62,688 bases of DNA from Sphingomonas pruni NBRC 15498. Its GTDB lineage: Bacteria > Pseudomonadota > Alphaproteobacteria > Sphingomonadales > Sphingomonadaceae. The stretch lies in assembly GCF_001598455.1 (NCBI RefSeq), contig NZ_BCYZ01000021.1, positions 1-62,688 of the forward strand, written 5' to 3'. Below are positions 1-8,744 of this stretch, piece by piece. Position numbers and translations under genes: made by a program. Positions within the stretch are counted from its first letter, which is position 1. Every line of letters starts with the position of its first letter. Under the pieces are notes generated by a model that made no database searches, had not been told where the DNA came from, and was given only the letters and a program-made list of their open reading frames with translations.

Positions 1-83
1 AAGGGTGAGGGCGACGCGCCGACCTCGATCCTCACCCTTCCGGCGCTACGCGCCTCCCTCCCTCTCCCAAAGGGAGAGGGACT
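1..83. repeat. Inverted-repeat intergenic element upstream of the E1-beta gene
   Basis: The 5' edge of the window holds two nested inverted repeats: AAGGGTGAGG near base 1 answers CCTCACCCTT near base 31, and CCCTCTCCC (60-68) pairs with GGGAGAGGG (72-80) across an AAA loop. The 3' arm of the second hairpin is also the purine-rich ribosome binding site of the gene starting at 84. This looks like one of the mobile palindromic elements seen elsewhere in the window. The left end may continue outside it. Confidence 0.6.
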
Positions 84-1130
84 ATGAGCGAGACCATGAC
101 GGCCGAATCCCAGACCACCACCCGCATGAACATGATCCAGGCGATCAACTCGGCGCTCGACGTTATGATGGCGCGCGACCCCGACGTGATCGTGATGGGC
201 GAGGATGTCGGCTATTTCGGCGGCGTGTTCCGTGCGACCGCGGGGCTGCAGAAGAAATACGGCAAGACCCGCGTGTTCGACACGCCGATCACCGAATGCG
301 GCATCGTCGGCGTCGCGGTCGGTATGGGCGCCTACGGGCTGCGGCCGGTCCCTGAGATCCAGTTCGCCGATTACATCTATCCCGCGCTCGACCAGCTGGT
401 GTCCGAAGCCGCGAGGCTGCGTTATCGCTCGGCGGGCGAGTTCATCGCGCCGATGACGATCCGCTCGCCTTATGGCGGCGGCATTTTCGGCGGACAGACG
501 CACTCGCAATCGCCCGAGGGCATCTTCACGCACGTCTCGGGCGTGAAGACGGTGATCCCGGCGACCCCCTACGACGCCAAGGGCCTGTTGATCGCGGCGA
601 TCGAGGACAACGACCCGACGATCTTCTTCGAGCCCAAGCGCATCTATAACGGCCCGTTCAACGGCCATTGGGATCGCCCGGCGGAGAATTGGTCGAAACA
701 TCCCGGCGGCGAGGTGCCGGAGGGCTATTACAAGGTGCCGCTCGGCAAGGCGAATTTGGTGCGCGCGGGCGAGGCGCTGACCATCCTGTGCTACGGCACG
801 ATGGTCCATGTCTGCCTGAAGGTGGTCGAGGAAGCCGGGGTCGATGCCGAGATTCTCGACCTGCGCACGCTCGTCCCGCTCGACATCGAGGCGATCGAGG
901 AATCGGTCAAGAAGACCGGCCGCTGCATGATCGTGCACGAAGCGACGCGCACCTCGGGCTTCGGCGCCGAATTGTCGGCGCTCGTCCAGGAACGCTGTTT
1001 CTACCATCTCGAGGCGCCGATCGAACGCGTCACCGGGTTCGATACGCCATATCCCCACAGCCTCGAATGGGCCTATTTCCCGGGTCCCGTCCGCATCGGA
1101 CAGGCGCTCAAAAAGATCTTGAAGGACTAA
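84..1130 (+). CDS. bkdA2: Branched-chain 2-oxoacid dehydrogenase E1 component, beta subunit
   Basis: This 348-residue protein is a transketolase-like E1-beta subunit that works with an E1-alpha subunit (presumably just upstream, outside the window) in thiamine-diphosphate-dependent decarboxylation of 2-oxoacids. The N-terminal GEDVGYFGGVFRATAGL block (about residues 38-54), DTPITECGIVGVAVGMG and the C-terminal EATRTSGFGAELSALVQE segment are typical of 2-oxoisovalerate rather than pyruvate E1-beta proteins. The E2 gene starts 5 bases after the stop, so the two are co-transcribed. The ATG at 84 is preceded by GGGAGAGGG, part of a hairpin. Pyruvate or acetoin dehydrogenase is the main alternative assignment. 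Confidence 0.9.
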   Translation: MSETMTAESQTTTRMNMIQAINSALDVMMARDPDVIVMGEDVGYFGGVFRATAGLQKKYGKTRVFDTPITECGIVGVAVGMGAYGLRPVPEIQFADYIYPALDQLVSEAARLRYRSAGEFIAPMTIRSPYGGGIFGGQTHSQSPEGIFTHVSGVKTVIPATPYDAKGLLIAAIEDNDPTIFFEPKRIYNGPFNGHWDRPAENWSKHPGGEVPEGYYKVPLGKANLVRAGEALTILCYGTMVHVCLKVVEEAGVDAEILDLRTLVPLDIEAIEESVKKTGRCMIVHEATRTSGFGAELSALVQERCFYHLEAPIERVTGFDTPYPHSLEWAYFPGPVRIGQALKKILKD

Positions 1131-1135
1131 TCCGC

Positions 1136-2458
1136 ATGGCTCGGTTCGAATTCCGCTTGCCCGATATCGGCGAAGGCATTGCCGAGGCCGAAATCGTCGC
1201 CTGGCACGTGAAGGTCGGCGACACGGTCGAGGAGGACCAGCAGCTCGCAGACATGATGACCGACAAGGCCACGGTCGAGATGGAATCGCCGGTCGCTGGG
1301 ACCGTCGTCAGCCTGGCGGGCGAGGTAGGCGATCAGGTTGCGATCGGGTCCACCTTGGTGGTGATCGAGGTCGAGGGGGAGGCGGGTGCCGAGCCCGAAA
1401 CCAAGGCCGAGGAAGTCGCGGAAGAGATAGAGGCCGAGACGCCGGGCGCGGCGGATGCCGAGGGGGAAACGCTAGCGTATGAAGTCGACTCTCCCCTCCC
1501 GCTTGCGGGAGGGGCCGGGGGAGGGCGTGTCGCCACGCCCGCCGCCGCCATCGAAGAGACAAGCCCTCCCCTAACCCCTCCCGCAAGCGGGAGGGGAACT
1601 CCAATCCTCGCGTCTCCCGCCGTGCGCCAGCGCGCCAGAGAACTCGGTATCGACCTCGCCCAGGTAAAAGCCGACGGCGACCGTATCCGCCACGCCGATC
1701 TCGACGCCTTCCTGCGCTACGGCTCGGGCCAGGGTTACCACGCTCCGCATGCCAGCCGTGCCCGCGAAGACGAAACGATCAAGGTTATCGGCATGCGCCG
1801 CCGCATCGCCGAGAACATGCAGGCGGCCAAGCGCAACATCCCGCATTTCACCTATGTCGACGAGATCGACGTGACCGCGCTCGAGGAGATGCGTGCCGAT
1901 CTCAACAACAATCGTGGCGGCCGCCCCAAGCTGACCATGTTGCCGTTCCTTATCGTCGCGATCTGCCGCACTTTGCCCGATTTTCCGATGCTCAACGCAC
2001 GCTACGACGACGACGCCGGCGTGGTGACGCGTTCGGGCCGGGTCCATCTCGGCATGGCGACGCAGACCGATGCCGGGCTCACCGTGCCGGTGATTCGCGA
2101 CGCGCAGGACAAGAACGTCTGGCAACTCGCGACCGAGATCACCCGGCTGGCCGAAGCCGCGCGCGCCAACAAGCTCAAGCCGGACGAGATGGGCGGCGGC
2201 ACGATCACCGTGACTTCGCTCGGCCCGCTTGGTGGCATTGCTACCACCCCGGTCATCAACCGTCCCGAGGTCGCGATCATCGGTCCCAACAAGATCGTCG
2301 AGCGCCCGGTCTTCCGCGGCGACGATATCGTCCGCGCCAAGCTGATGAACCTGTCGATCAGCTGCGACCATCGCGTCGTCGATGGCTGGGATGCGGCGAG
2401 CTACGTCCAGCATTTGCGCAAATATCTCGAGACGCCCGTGCTGCTGTTCGCCGACTGA
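1136..2458 (+). CDS. bkdB: Lipoamide acyltransferase E2 component of branched-chain 2-oxoacid dehydrogenase
   Basis: This 440-residue protein transfers the acyl group from lipoamide to CoA in the 2-oxoacid dehydrogenase complex. The N-terminal lipoyl domain (1-77) has the lipoylation motif MMTDKATVE with Lys44. A peripheral subunit-binding domain lies at about 160-195. The acyltransferase domain ends with the catalytic SCDHRVVDGWDAA motif (His412, Asp416). The start at 1136 gives a complete lipoyl domain and follows the E1-beta stop directly; a longer reading in the same frame from 668 only overlaps the E1-beta gene. Residues about 119-154 of the linker are encoded by an imperfect palindromic repeat (1491-1597) in frame and without a stop, giving an unusual Pro/Gly-rich insert. 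Confidence 0.93.
   Translation: MARFEFRLPDIGEGIAEAEIVAWHVKVGDTVEEDQQLADMMTDKATVEMESPVAGTVVSLAGEVGDQVAIGSTLVVIEVEGEAGAEPETKAEEVAEEIEAETPGAADAEGETLAYEVDSPLPLAGGAGGGRVATPAAAIEETSPPLTPPASGRGTPILASPAVRQRARELGIDLAQVKADGDRIRHADLDAFLRYGSGQGYHAPHASRAREDETIKVIGMRRRIAENMQAAKRNIPHFTYVDEIDVTALEEMRADLNNNRGGRPKLTMLPFLIVAICRTLPDFPMLNARYDDDAGVVTRSGRVHLGMATQTDAGLTVPVIRDAQDKNVWQLATEITRLAEAARANKLKPDEMGGGTITVTSLGPLGGIATTPVINRPEVAIIGPNKIVERPVFRGDDIVRAKLMNLSISCDHRVVDGWDAASYVQHLRKYLETPVLLFAD
1491..1597. repeat. Palindromic repeat inserted in frame in the E2 linker
   Basis: The left arm, with core CTCCCGCTTGCGGGAG, continues with GGGGCCGGGGGAGGGC. The right arm at about 1563-1597 is its near-perfect reverse complement, differing at about two positions. 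Each arm also contains its own short hairpin (CTCCCGC-TT-GCGGGAG). The element sits between the lipoyl and subunit-binding domains and is read through in frame. Confidence 0.85.
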
Positions 2459-2519
2459 GGACTCGCCATTCCCCCGAAATGCGCGCATGCATGCCATGCG
2501 GGCATTGGAGGGGACGGCG

Positions 2520-3170
2520 ATGGCGTTGCGGGTCATTGGCGCCGGGCTTGGACGCACCGGCACGCTCACGCTCAAGACGGCGCTCGAACAGCTAGGCTTC
2601 GCGCCGTGTCACCACATGGTCGAGGTGTTTGCGCACCCCGAACAACGGCATTTCTGGTTGCGCGCGGCGAAAGGCGAACAGGTCGACTGGGATGAGCTGT
2701 TCGGCGGCTATCGCGCGAGCGTCGATTGGCCTAGCGCGCATTTCTACGCCGAACTCGCCGAACGGTATCCGGACGCCAAAGTCATCCTGACGCGGCGCGA
2801 TCCGGAGCGATGGTTCGAAAGCATGTCGGCGACGATCCTCAAGGCGATGGGCGCGTACGAAGGGGCCGCGCCCGACGATCACCCCATGCGCTTTGCCGAC
2901 ATCATCATCGCCGAAAAGACGTTCGGGCGCGATTTCAGCGCTGCCAACGTCATCGCCGCGTTCGAGCGGCACAATGCGGAGGTGCAGCGCGCAATCCCGC
3001 CCGAGCGGCTATTGGTGTTCGAAGCGGCGCAGGGTTGGGAACCGCTGTGCCGGTTTCTCGGCGTTGCCGCACCGGACGCGCCTTTTCCGCGAACCAATTC
3101 GCGCGAGGAGTTCTGGCAGCATACCGTGTCACCGGAGATGATCGCGCCGACCATCCCGGCCACCGGCTGA
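2520..3170 (+). CDS. Sulfotransferase-family protein
   Basis: This 216-residue protein opens with MALRVIGAGLGRTGTLTLK, where GLGRTGT is the 5'-phosphosulfate-binding loop of the sulfotransferase fold. VILTRRDPERWFESM fits the 3'-phosphate-binding segment (usually RDP...S). The C-terminal WEPLCRFLGVAAPDAPFPRTN is typical of the short bacterial/fungal sulfotransferase family, whose substrates are mostly unknown. The start at 2520 was chosen because GGAGGGGA lies 4-10 bases before it; in-frame upstream codons lack such a site. No clear functional link with the neighbouring E2 gene. Confidence 0.8.
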   Translation: MALRVIGAGLGRTGTLTLKTALEQLGFAPCHHMVEVFAHPEQRHFWLRAAKGEQVDWDELFGGYRASVDWPSAHFYAELAERYPDAKVILTRRDPERWFESMSATILKAMGAYEGAAPDDHPMRFADIIIAEKTFGRDFSAANVIAAFERHNAEVQRAIPPERLLVFEAAQGWEPLCRFLGVAAPDAPFPRTNSREEFWQHTVSPEMIAPTIPATG

Positions 3171-3368
3171 TCGCCCATTGGCTTGTCGTCTACGACGTGG
3201 CACCCGATCATCTTCTGATGGGCTGGTCGTCGATTGGCGCGTGCGGCTCTGGTTCACGGTTGCCGGCGCCGACGCCGCCACGCCGGTAAGGCCGTAACGG
3301 ACCGACACATTTGTGCGACAAACCCGGCCTAGCGTCGGACCCGCAGGGGTGCGGGCGGAGCGAGCGCG

Positions 3369-4205
3369 ATGGGTTTCTTTCTCGGATTGATGTTGGTGGC
3401 CGGCGCGCAGGCGGCCGCGCCGCCTCCCGTGCGGCCCCTGGCTGGGAGCTTGCCCCCTGAGGACAAGCGTGCCGCCCCGCAAGAGCGTCCACGTGGGCGG
3501 TTGTTCATCAGTCCGATGGGCGAGCCCTTTCGCGGCCCCGATCCGGTGGGCATGTGGTTCGACGGCGCCGATGCCAATCACGACGGCGTGTTGACGCTCG
3601 CCGAGTTCACCGCCGACGCGGACCGGTTCTTCCAGCGGCTCGATCGCGGGCATGACGGTGAGATCGACCCCGACGATATCGACTATTACGAAACCGTGCT
3701 CGCGCCCGAGATTCGGACCGGCGGCGAGGGAGGCATGGCGGCCGGCCGGCCAGGCGGCGGTGCGCGTCGAGGCGGCGGCCGACGTGGCGGCGGCGGTGGC
3801 GGTGGCGGTGGGGGCCGCGGCGGCGGCCGCATGGGCGGCGGGGGTGGCGGCGAAGGCCCGTCGGGCAGCAGCGATTCGCAACCGCGTTATGCCGACGTCA
3901 AACGCGGCGCCGCGCGTTTCTCGTTCTTCGATTATCCCGAGCCGGTCACCGTCGCCGATACCAATTTCAATCGTGGCGTGGATTCCAGAGAGTTCCGCGA
4001 CGCCGCGGCCGATCGCTTCGCGATGCTCGACGCCAACCATGACGGCAAGATCACCCGCGCCGAGCTTCCTAAATTGAGCGCGCCGGCGGTCGGCCAGTTC
4101 GGCGGCAAGGGCAAGAGGGGAACTGGCAAACGTGGCTGGCGCGGCGACGGCGCCGGCAATGACTCGCCCCCGGCGGACAAGGATGGCGGCGACTCCGCAC
4201 CCTGA
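3369..4205 (+). CDS. Secreted EF-hand calcium-binding protein with glycine-rich linker
   Basis: This 278-residue protein has a short signal peptide (MGFFLGLMLVAGAQAA). Two pairs of EF-hand-like loops are visible: DANHDGVLTLAEF (about 68-80) and DRGHDGEIDPDD (about 92-103), then DTNFNRGVDSREF and DANHDGKITRAEL (about 198-236). The first and last loops have full Asp/Asn/Asp ligand spacing and the other two are weaker. Between the pairs lies a long Gly/Arg-rich low-complexity stretch (about 117-165). The protein is probably periplasmic and binds calcium; no enzymatic domain is seen. Confidence 0.8.
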   Translation: MGFFLGLMLVAGAQAAAPPPVRPLAGSLPPEDKRAAPQERPRGRLFISPMGEPFRGPDPVGMWFDGADANHDGVLTLAEFTADADRFFQRLDRGHDGEIDPDDIDYYETVLAPEIRTGGEGGMAAGRPGGGARRGGGRRGGGGGGGGGGRGGGRMGGGGGGEGPSGSSDSQPRYADVKRGAARFSFFDYPEPVTVADTNFNRGVDSREFRDAAADRFAMLDANHDGKITRAELPKLSAPAVGQFGGKGKRGTGKRGWRGDGAGNDSPPADKDGGDSAP

Positions 4206-4233
4206 TTTACCGAGCGGCGATAGGTCGGAAGCG

Positions 4234-5199
4234 CTAGCGGGCGTCGAGCAATCCGGTTTCGGTCATCTTGCGGCGCGCGTCGGCGACCAGGGCAGTCTGC
4301 TCCCTGGCCGCATCGTTCCAATCGGTGATCGTCCGGTTGAACATGCCGATATCGCCCTGATTGTAGAACATGAACTGGCTGCCCATCGCCTTCCAGCGAT
4401 GGGTCGCGAGGAAGGTGCACAACCTGCCGCCGATCTCGAGTTGCCGGCGCTGCAATTCGCTCGACCGCCGCATGTTGCTCAGGTTGATGTTCAGGCCTTT
4501 GTCGAACGCCTTGACCAACTCTCTTCGCGTCGCTTCGTCCGCGACGAATACGCCGAGCCGCGTGTGCACCCGCGCGATCGCTGCGGTGACGCGGCGATCC
4601 GACTGGTCGATTTTCGGTTCGACGCGAACGAACCGCGCGCAATCCTTGAGCATCGCCGGCGTGTTGCTGACCATATATGCGTCGTGGAGCCGGTCCATGC
4701 CCATTACCTGGAACATCGCCTCGCGCTGGTGCCGCTCGGACGTCATGTCGCGGAGGAAGTCGAACATCGTTCGCGTGATCGGGCCGGCCGCCATGCCTGG
4801 TGGCAGGCGAGGCTCACCCGTCTCGTCGATGCGGATCCGCCGGACGTTGGCGGCGTCGATTCGCAACGCGATATTGGCAAAGGCGATCGCGCCGGCAACG
4901 ATGAGCAGGGCGATGCCCCACAGGACCGCCGCCACGCCGATCTTCCAACCGGTCGTTGCGTGGCGAAGCGTCAGAAACCACGCGCCGCCCCAGACCAGCG
5001 CCGCCAAGATCGTCGCCGCCGCCAGCGCGCCCGCGCGGTGCGTGGACATATCGAACGGGGACAGGTTGATCGCGACGATCGCGATCAGCAGGATCGCGCC
5101 TGCGCCCGCCAGCATCGCGATCCACGGACGGCCATCGGATTGCTCGAGCGCCGCTTCCCACTCGTCGAGACCGTCGTCTCGCCATGCCGACGATATCAT
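4234..5199 (-). CDS. Membrane protein of unknown function with three N-terminal transmembrane segments
   Basis: This 321-residue protein has hydrophobic segments at about 26-45, 57-77 and 86-110, followed by a long soluble C-terminal region rich in Arg and Asp (from about 115 on) containing ETGEPRLPPGMAAG and a stretch with many helix-forming residues. No recognised catalytic motif was found. The gene is convergent with the EF-hand gene and divergent from the epimerase gene. The coding direction is supported by the clear alternation of hydrophobic and charged blocks in this frame. Confidence 0.65.
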   Translation of the reverse strand: MISSAWRDDGLDEWEAALEQSDGRPWIAMLAGAGAILLIAIVAINLSPFDMSTHRAGALAAATILAALVWGGAWFLTLRHATTGWKIGVAAVLWGIALLIVAGAIAFANIALRIDAANVRRIRIDETGEPRLPPGMAAGPITRTMFDFLRDMTSERHQREAMFQVMGMDRLHDAYMVSNTPAMLKDCARFVRVEPKIDQSDRRVTAAIARVHTRLGVFVADEATRRELVKAFDKGLNINLSNMRRSSELQRRQLEIGGRLCTFLATHRWKAMGSQFMFYNQGDIGMFNRTITDWNDAAREQTALVADARRKMTETGLLDAR

Positions 5200-5318
5200 G
5201 TGCAGCCCCCTCTTTCCCCGTCGTCACCATGTCGTGCCTCGTGGCGGGCGACAAGGGCGCGCGCTGCCTGGGCAAGCGATGGTTTGAACCGCGCGCGCGA
5301 CGGCGCTACAGCGCGGCG

Positions 5319-6269
5319 ATGCGGTTCGCGTTCGTCAAATGCCATGGCTCGGGCAACGATTTCCCGATGATCGACGCGCGCGCCATCGACTTGCCGGACG
5401 CCGCCTGGGCCGGGATCGCGCAGGCGCTGGCCGATCGGCGGGGGCCCGTCGGCGGCGACGGATTGCTGCTGCTGACCGCGGGCGATGCGCGGCACGATTT
5501 CGGTTTCCGCATGTTCAACAGCGACGGATCGGAAGCCGAGACCTGCCTCAACGGGCTGCGCTGCGTCGCGCGTGCCGGGTTCGAAGCGCTGGGGATCGAC
5601 CACGCGCACGTCCATCTCAAGACCTCGGTGGTCGAGGTGACGCGCGACCCTGATCTCGCGCCTGGCGTGGTGACGATTCGCGAGCTGGCCGGTCCGGCAT
5701 CGCTCGACATCGCCCAATGGCCGATGGCGATCGGCCGGCAACAGAATGTCCAGATGGCGATTCCCGGACTGCCCAGCGCCCGGCCGTTCACTGCGGTCTC
5801 CATTCCCAACCCGCATCTGATCGCGTTCGTCGACGCGGTCGACGAACAGGAACTCGTGGGCGTCGGTCAGGTATGCGAATCGGCGCCCGCCTGGCTACCC
5901 AACCGCGCCAATGTCAGCTTCGTCGAAACGCGGCCGGGCGGGTTGTTCGTGCGCACCTTCGAACGCGGTGTCGGACTGACCGACAGTTGCGGCAGCGCGA
6001 TGGCCGCGTCGACCTTCGCCGCCTGCCTGACCGATCGCGCGCGCTTCGATAGCGAAATCACCGTCTGGAATGCGGGCGGATTGATCAAGGCCTGTGCCGA
6101 TCCCGACGGCATGGTCCGGCTATCGGGCAATGCCACCTACGAATGGGAAGGATCGGCGGAGGTCGATCTCGACCGCGCTTTGGCCGGCGAGCTCGTCGTG
6201 ACCCGGCATTTCAACGACGAGATCGCGGCCTGGGCGAGCGTAGCCGACCACGCGATCGCGGCATCTTGA
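5319..6269 (+). CDS. dapF: Diaminopimelate epimerase-family protein, divergent
   Basis: This 316-residue protein has the DapF architecture: MRFAFVKCHGSGNDF at the N-terminus, the first catalytic-cysteine block NSDGSEAETCLNGLRC (Cys76) and the second block LTDSCGSAMAAST (Cys224). Both cysteines of the two-base racemisation mechanism are kept, but their surroundings differ from the usual EMCGNGARC and ACGTGA, and the chain is longer than a typical 275-residue DapF. It may be a paralogue acting on another amino acid rather than the cell-wall/lysine enzyme. The start at 5319 lines up with the conserved N-terminus; an in-frame extension to 5184 adds no family sequence. Confidence 0.78.
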   Translation: MRFAFVKCHGSGNDFPMIDARAIDLPDAAWAGIAQALADRRGPVGGDGLLLLTAGDARHDFGFRMFNSDGSEAETCLNGLRCVARAGFEALGIDHAHVHLKTSVVEVTRDPDLAPGVVTIRELAGPASLDIAQWPMAIGRQQNVQMAIPGLPSARPFTAVSIPNPHLIAFVDAVDEQELVGVGQVCESAPAWLPNRANVSFVETRPGGLFVRTFERGVGLTDSCGSAMAASTFAACLTDRARFDSEITVWNAGGLIKACADPDGMVRLSGNATYEWEGSAEVDLDRALAGELVVTRHFNDEIAAWASVADHAIAAS

Positions 6270-6294
6270 TCCGTCTCAGGCGAGCGTTGACGGG

Positions 6295-7131
6295 TTAACG
6301 ACCTTTGGAGTGTGAGGCGGTTCGGCGAATCTGCGCGCGAATTTGCCCGAGGCGTGCCGCCGCGGCGGCAGTCGGGATGCCGAGTCGGACGTAGCGCCCC
6401 GCCGATGCCGCCGTGTCGCGCCCGGCAGCGATATCGAACGCCGCACAGAAATCGTCCGATTCCCAACGCGACAGGTCGATCGCGCGCTGGGCGCAGGCTC
6501 GGCTGTAGGCCGCGACGCCGCTTCTGCCGTCACGCCGAACGACGCGGCCATATTGGCGGATGGCAAGGCGGACGGTCGCGCCGTCGATCCGCAGAGCGGC
6601 GACCGGTGCCGGGATGGGCGACGATGGCGATATCGGGACAGCCGGACTCGCGACAGCGCCGTTGGCGCCGAATCCGGCGGGCGTGAGCAGGCGCCGGACC
6701 TGATGGAAGCTCGACCGTGCGAAGCTCGCGGCTGACCCGCCGTCGCCGCCGGGCAACATCGCGGCGACCTGTCCGGGCACCCCGGGCAAGGTGATCGCGA
6801 CCGCGGGCAAGCCGACAAAGGCGAGGATCAGCGCCAGCGTAGTGCCGGCGCCACGCCGTGGCGGCATCGGATAGGGCGATGCCCAACCGGGCCGCGTCTC
6901 GTCAGCGGGCGGTGCGGCCCGTTCCAGGTCATAGGCGATGCGGCGGTTGCTATTGCCCAGCACCGCCCAGGCCGCGTTGAACGCCCGCGTGCGCTCGGCG
7001 GCGTCGGGCACGTCATGCGCCGTGTCGGGATGGTATTTGCGCAACAATGCCTTCCACGCGGCGCGGATCACCGCCTGGTCCGCGTCGGGTGTTACGCCGA
7101 GCATCGCATAATAATCGGGCGCTGCCGCCAT
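6295..7131 (-). CDS. J-domain protein with membrane segment
   Basis: This 278-residue protein begins with a J domain (DYYAMLGVTPDADQAVIRAAWKAL) carrying the HPD tripeptide at residues 34-36, which stimulates Hsp70 ATPase activity. A hydrophobic stretch at about 94-118 (LALILAFVGLPAVAI) suggests membrane anchoring. The C-terminal region (about 185-278) has DGATVRLAIRQYGRVV and resembles no chaperone domain I recognise. There is no Gly/Phe or zinc-finger region, so it is not DnaJ itself. Confidence 0.82.
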   Translation of the reverse strand: MAAAPDYYAMLGVTPDADQAVIRAAWKALLRKYHPDTAHDVPDAAERTRAFNAAWAVLGNSNRRIAYDLERAAPPADETRPGWASPYPMPPRRGAGTTLALILAFVGLPAVAITLPGVPGQVAAMLPGGDGGSAASFARSSFHQVRRLLTPAGFGANGAVASPAVPISPSSPIPAPVAALRIDGATVRLAIRQYGRVVRRDGRSGVAAYSRACAQRAIDLSRWESDDFCAAFDIAAGRDTAASAGRYVRLGIPTAAAAARLGQIRAQIRRTASHSKGR

Positions 7132-7419
7132 AACCGATATCTGCGCCTAAATGGCGACATCGGCAAGCGTGAGAAGAGCGGCCCATTCCGGCCCGATCGC
7201 GCCCTTGGTGCCGTCCGTTGCGAGCAACGAGCGAATGATGGCCGCGCTGCTCTTCCGACCTGCCGGTACATGGACGGCGAAGCCCCGAACCGGCGGAAAA
7301 CCGGGTGAAAGTGTTGCTTCGCCGCCACAGCGGATCAGCTTTGTTTCGCTTGCGTGGAAACGAACCTTTGAGTAGGGAGTTTGCGCTGTCCGTAGTGACA
7401 ACCGTGAAAGGGGATACAG

Positions 7420-8550
7420 ATGCGCAAGCTTGCCATTGCCGTGGCGCTCGCTTCAACCGCACTTGCGACGCCCGCGCTTGCGCGCGATAAGGCGTGGTAT
7501 GTTGGCGTCGAAGGCGGCGCGATGATTGTCGAAGACATTCACTTCGATATTGGTGCCACTCCAGACGCCATGAAGATCGACCATAACTACGGTTATGATG
7601 TCGGTGGTATGGTGGGTTACGATTTCGGCATGTTCCGGGTCGAAACCGAAGTTTCGTACAAGTCTGCCAATGTCGACGCGATCAGCTCGAGCCTTCGTAT
7701 CCCGGCGTATAACAGCGCTGGCGCTCTGGTTCAGTCGAACGCCGGCAGCTATGGCTATGCCGGTGGCAAGACCACCGCGCTGAGCTTCATGCTGAACGGC
7801 ATGCTCGACTTCGGCGACGATGATGGCCTGCAGGGCTTCGTCGGCGGCGGTGTCGGTGTCGCTCGCGTCAAGGCCGACAAGTACGCGCTCAACACGTACG
7901 GCTCGTTCCTCGACGATTCGGACACGGTGTTCGCATGGCAGGCGATCGCGGGTATCCGCGCTCCGCTGACCAGCCATATCGACGCGACGCTGAAGTATCG
8001 CTTCTTCAACGCCGAGAACGTCAAGCTGGTCGACGTGACCGGCCGCACGCTGGACGGACGTTTCCGTACGCACAGCATCCTGGGCGGCTTCACCTACAAC
8101 TTCGGCGAACCGCCGGCTCCGCCGCCCCCGCCGCCTCCGCCGCCGCCGCCTCCGCCGCCGCCGGAACCGCCTGCGCCGCCGCCTCCGCCGGCCGTGGTCT
8201 GCTCGCCGGGACCGTTCATCGTGTTCTTCGAGTGGGACAAGTCGGATATCACGCCGGAAGCGGCGTCGATCCTCGACAACGCGATCAGCCAGTATGCGAA
8301 CTGCGGCAACGCCCAGGTCATGCTCGCCGGTCACGCGGACCGTTCGGGTTCGGCCAAGTACAACGTGGGTCTCTCGCAGCGTCGTGCCGACTCGGTGAAG
8401 GCTTATATGGTCGCCCATTCGGTTCCGGATGGTGTCATCAGCGAGCAGGCGTTCGGCGAGAGCCGTCCGCGTGTCGAGACCGCCGATGGCGTCCGCGAGG
8501 TCCAGAACCGTCGCGTGGAGATCACTTACGGTCCCTCTTCGGGTCAGTAA
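7420..8550 (+). CDS. OmpA-family outer membrane protein with proline hinge
   Basis: This 376-residue protein has a signal peptide cleaved near ALA-RDKAW, an eight-stranded beta-barrel domain (about 23-228) ending in GGFTYNFGEP, an extended proline-rich hinge (about 228-262) and a C-terminal OmpA peptidoglycan-binding domain with DKSDITPEAASILDNA and the Asp/Arg-containing HADRSGSAKYNVGLSQRRADSV motif. It should anchor the outer membrane to peptidoglycan. Upstream AGGGG at about 7410 serves as ribosome binding site, and a strong terminator follows the stop. Confidence 0.93.
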   Translation: MRKLAIAVALASTALATPALARDKAWYVGVEGGAMIVEDIHFDIGATPDAMKIDHNYGYDVGGMVGYDFGMFRVETEVSYKSANVDAISSSLRIPAYNSAGALVQSNAGSYGYAGGKTTALSFMLNGMLDFGDDDGLQGFVGGGVGVARVKADKYALNTYGSFLDDSDTVFAWQAIAGIRAPLTSHIDATLKYRFFNAENVKLVDVTGRTLDGRFRTHSILGGFTYNFGEPPAPPPPPPPPPPPPPPPEPPAPPPPPAVVCSPGPFIVFFEWDKSDITPEAASILDNAISQYANCGNAQVMLAGHADRSGSAKYNVGLSQRRADSVKAYMVAHSVPDGVISEQAFGESRPRVETADGVREVQNRRVEITYGPSSGQ

Positions 8551-8573
8551 GTCTCCAACGACTGAAAAGATTT

Positions 8574-8604
8574 GGGGAGGTCGGTTCGCCGGCCTCCCTT
8601 TTTC
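8574..8604 (+). terminator. Rho-independent terminator after ompA
   Basis: GGGGAGGTCGG and CCGGCCTCCC form a stem capped by a TTCG tetraloop and are followed by a run of T residues (8599-8603), a classic intrinsic terminator 24 bases after the stop codon. Confidence 0.9.
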
Positions 8605-8660
8605 TTTGTGCGCAGTAGGCGGAAATAGCGCTGCTGTTTCCACCTGCCTGCGCACACGGC

Positions 8661-8706
8661 CGGCCGGCGTGAAAACGCCCGACCGACGAGGCGGCTTTGC
8701 CGCGGC
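8661..8706 (+). repeat. Two-hairpin GC-rich repeat, copy 1
   Basis: The order is a GGCCGGC-like lead, a small hairpin (GGCGT-GAAA-ACGCC), the constant block GACCGACGA, then a second hairpin (GCGGC-TTT-GCCGC). The same order occurs at 12438-12490 on the minus strand and at 52250-52301. Confidence 0.7.
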
Positions 8707-8744
8707 GCAACTTCCGCGTTTTTGTTCGCGCGGAAGGCTCCTTG

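Noticed and set aside
1571..2575. Long minus-strand open frame opposite the E2 gene
   Set aside because: It is a GC-rich shadow of a clear E2 gene; its composition is Arg/Asp/His-rich and it has no recognisable domain.
3129..4040. Minus-strand open frame opposite the EF-hand gene
   Set aside because: It arises from the Gly-rich repeat region on the other strand; the plus-strand frame has a signal peptide and EF-hand loops.
7453..8655. Minus-strand frame of 400 residues opposite ompA
   Set aside because: It is an artefact of the proline hinge and GC bias; the plus strand encodes a complete OmpA protein with terminator.
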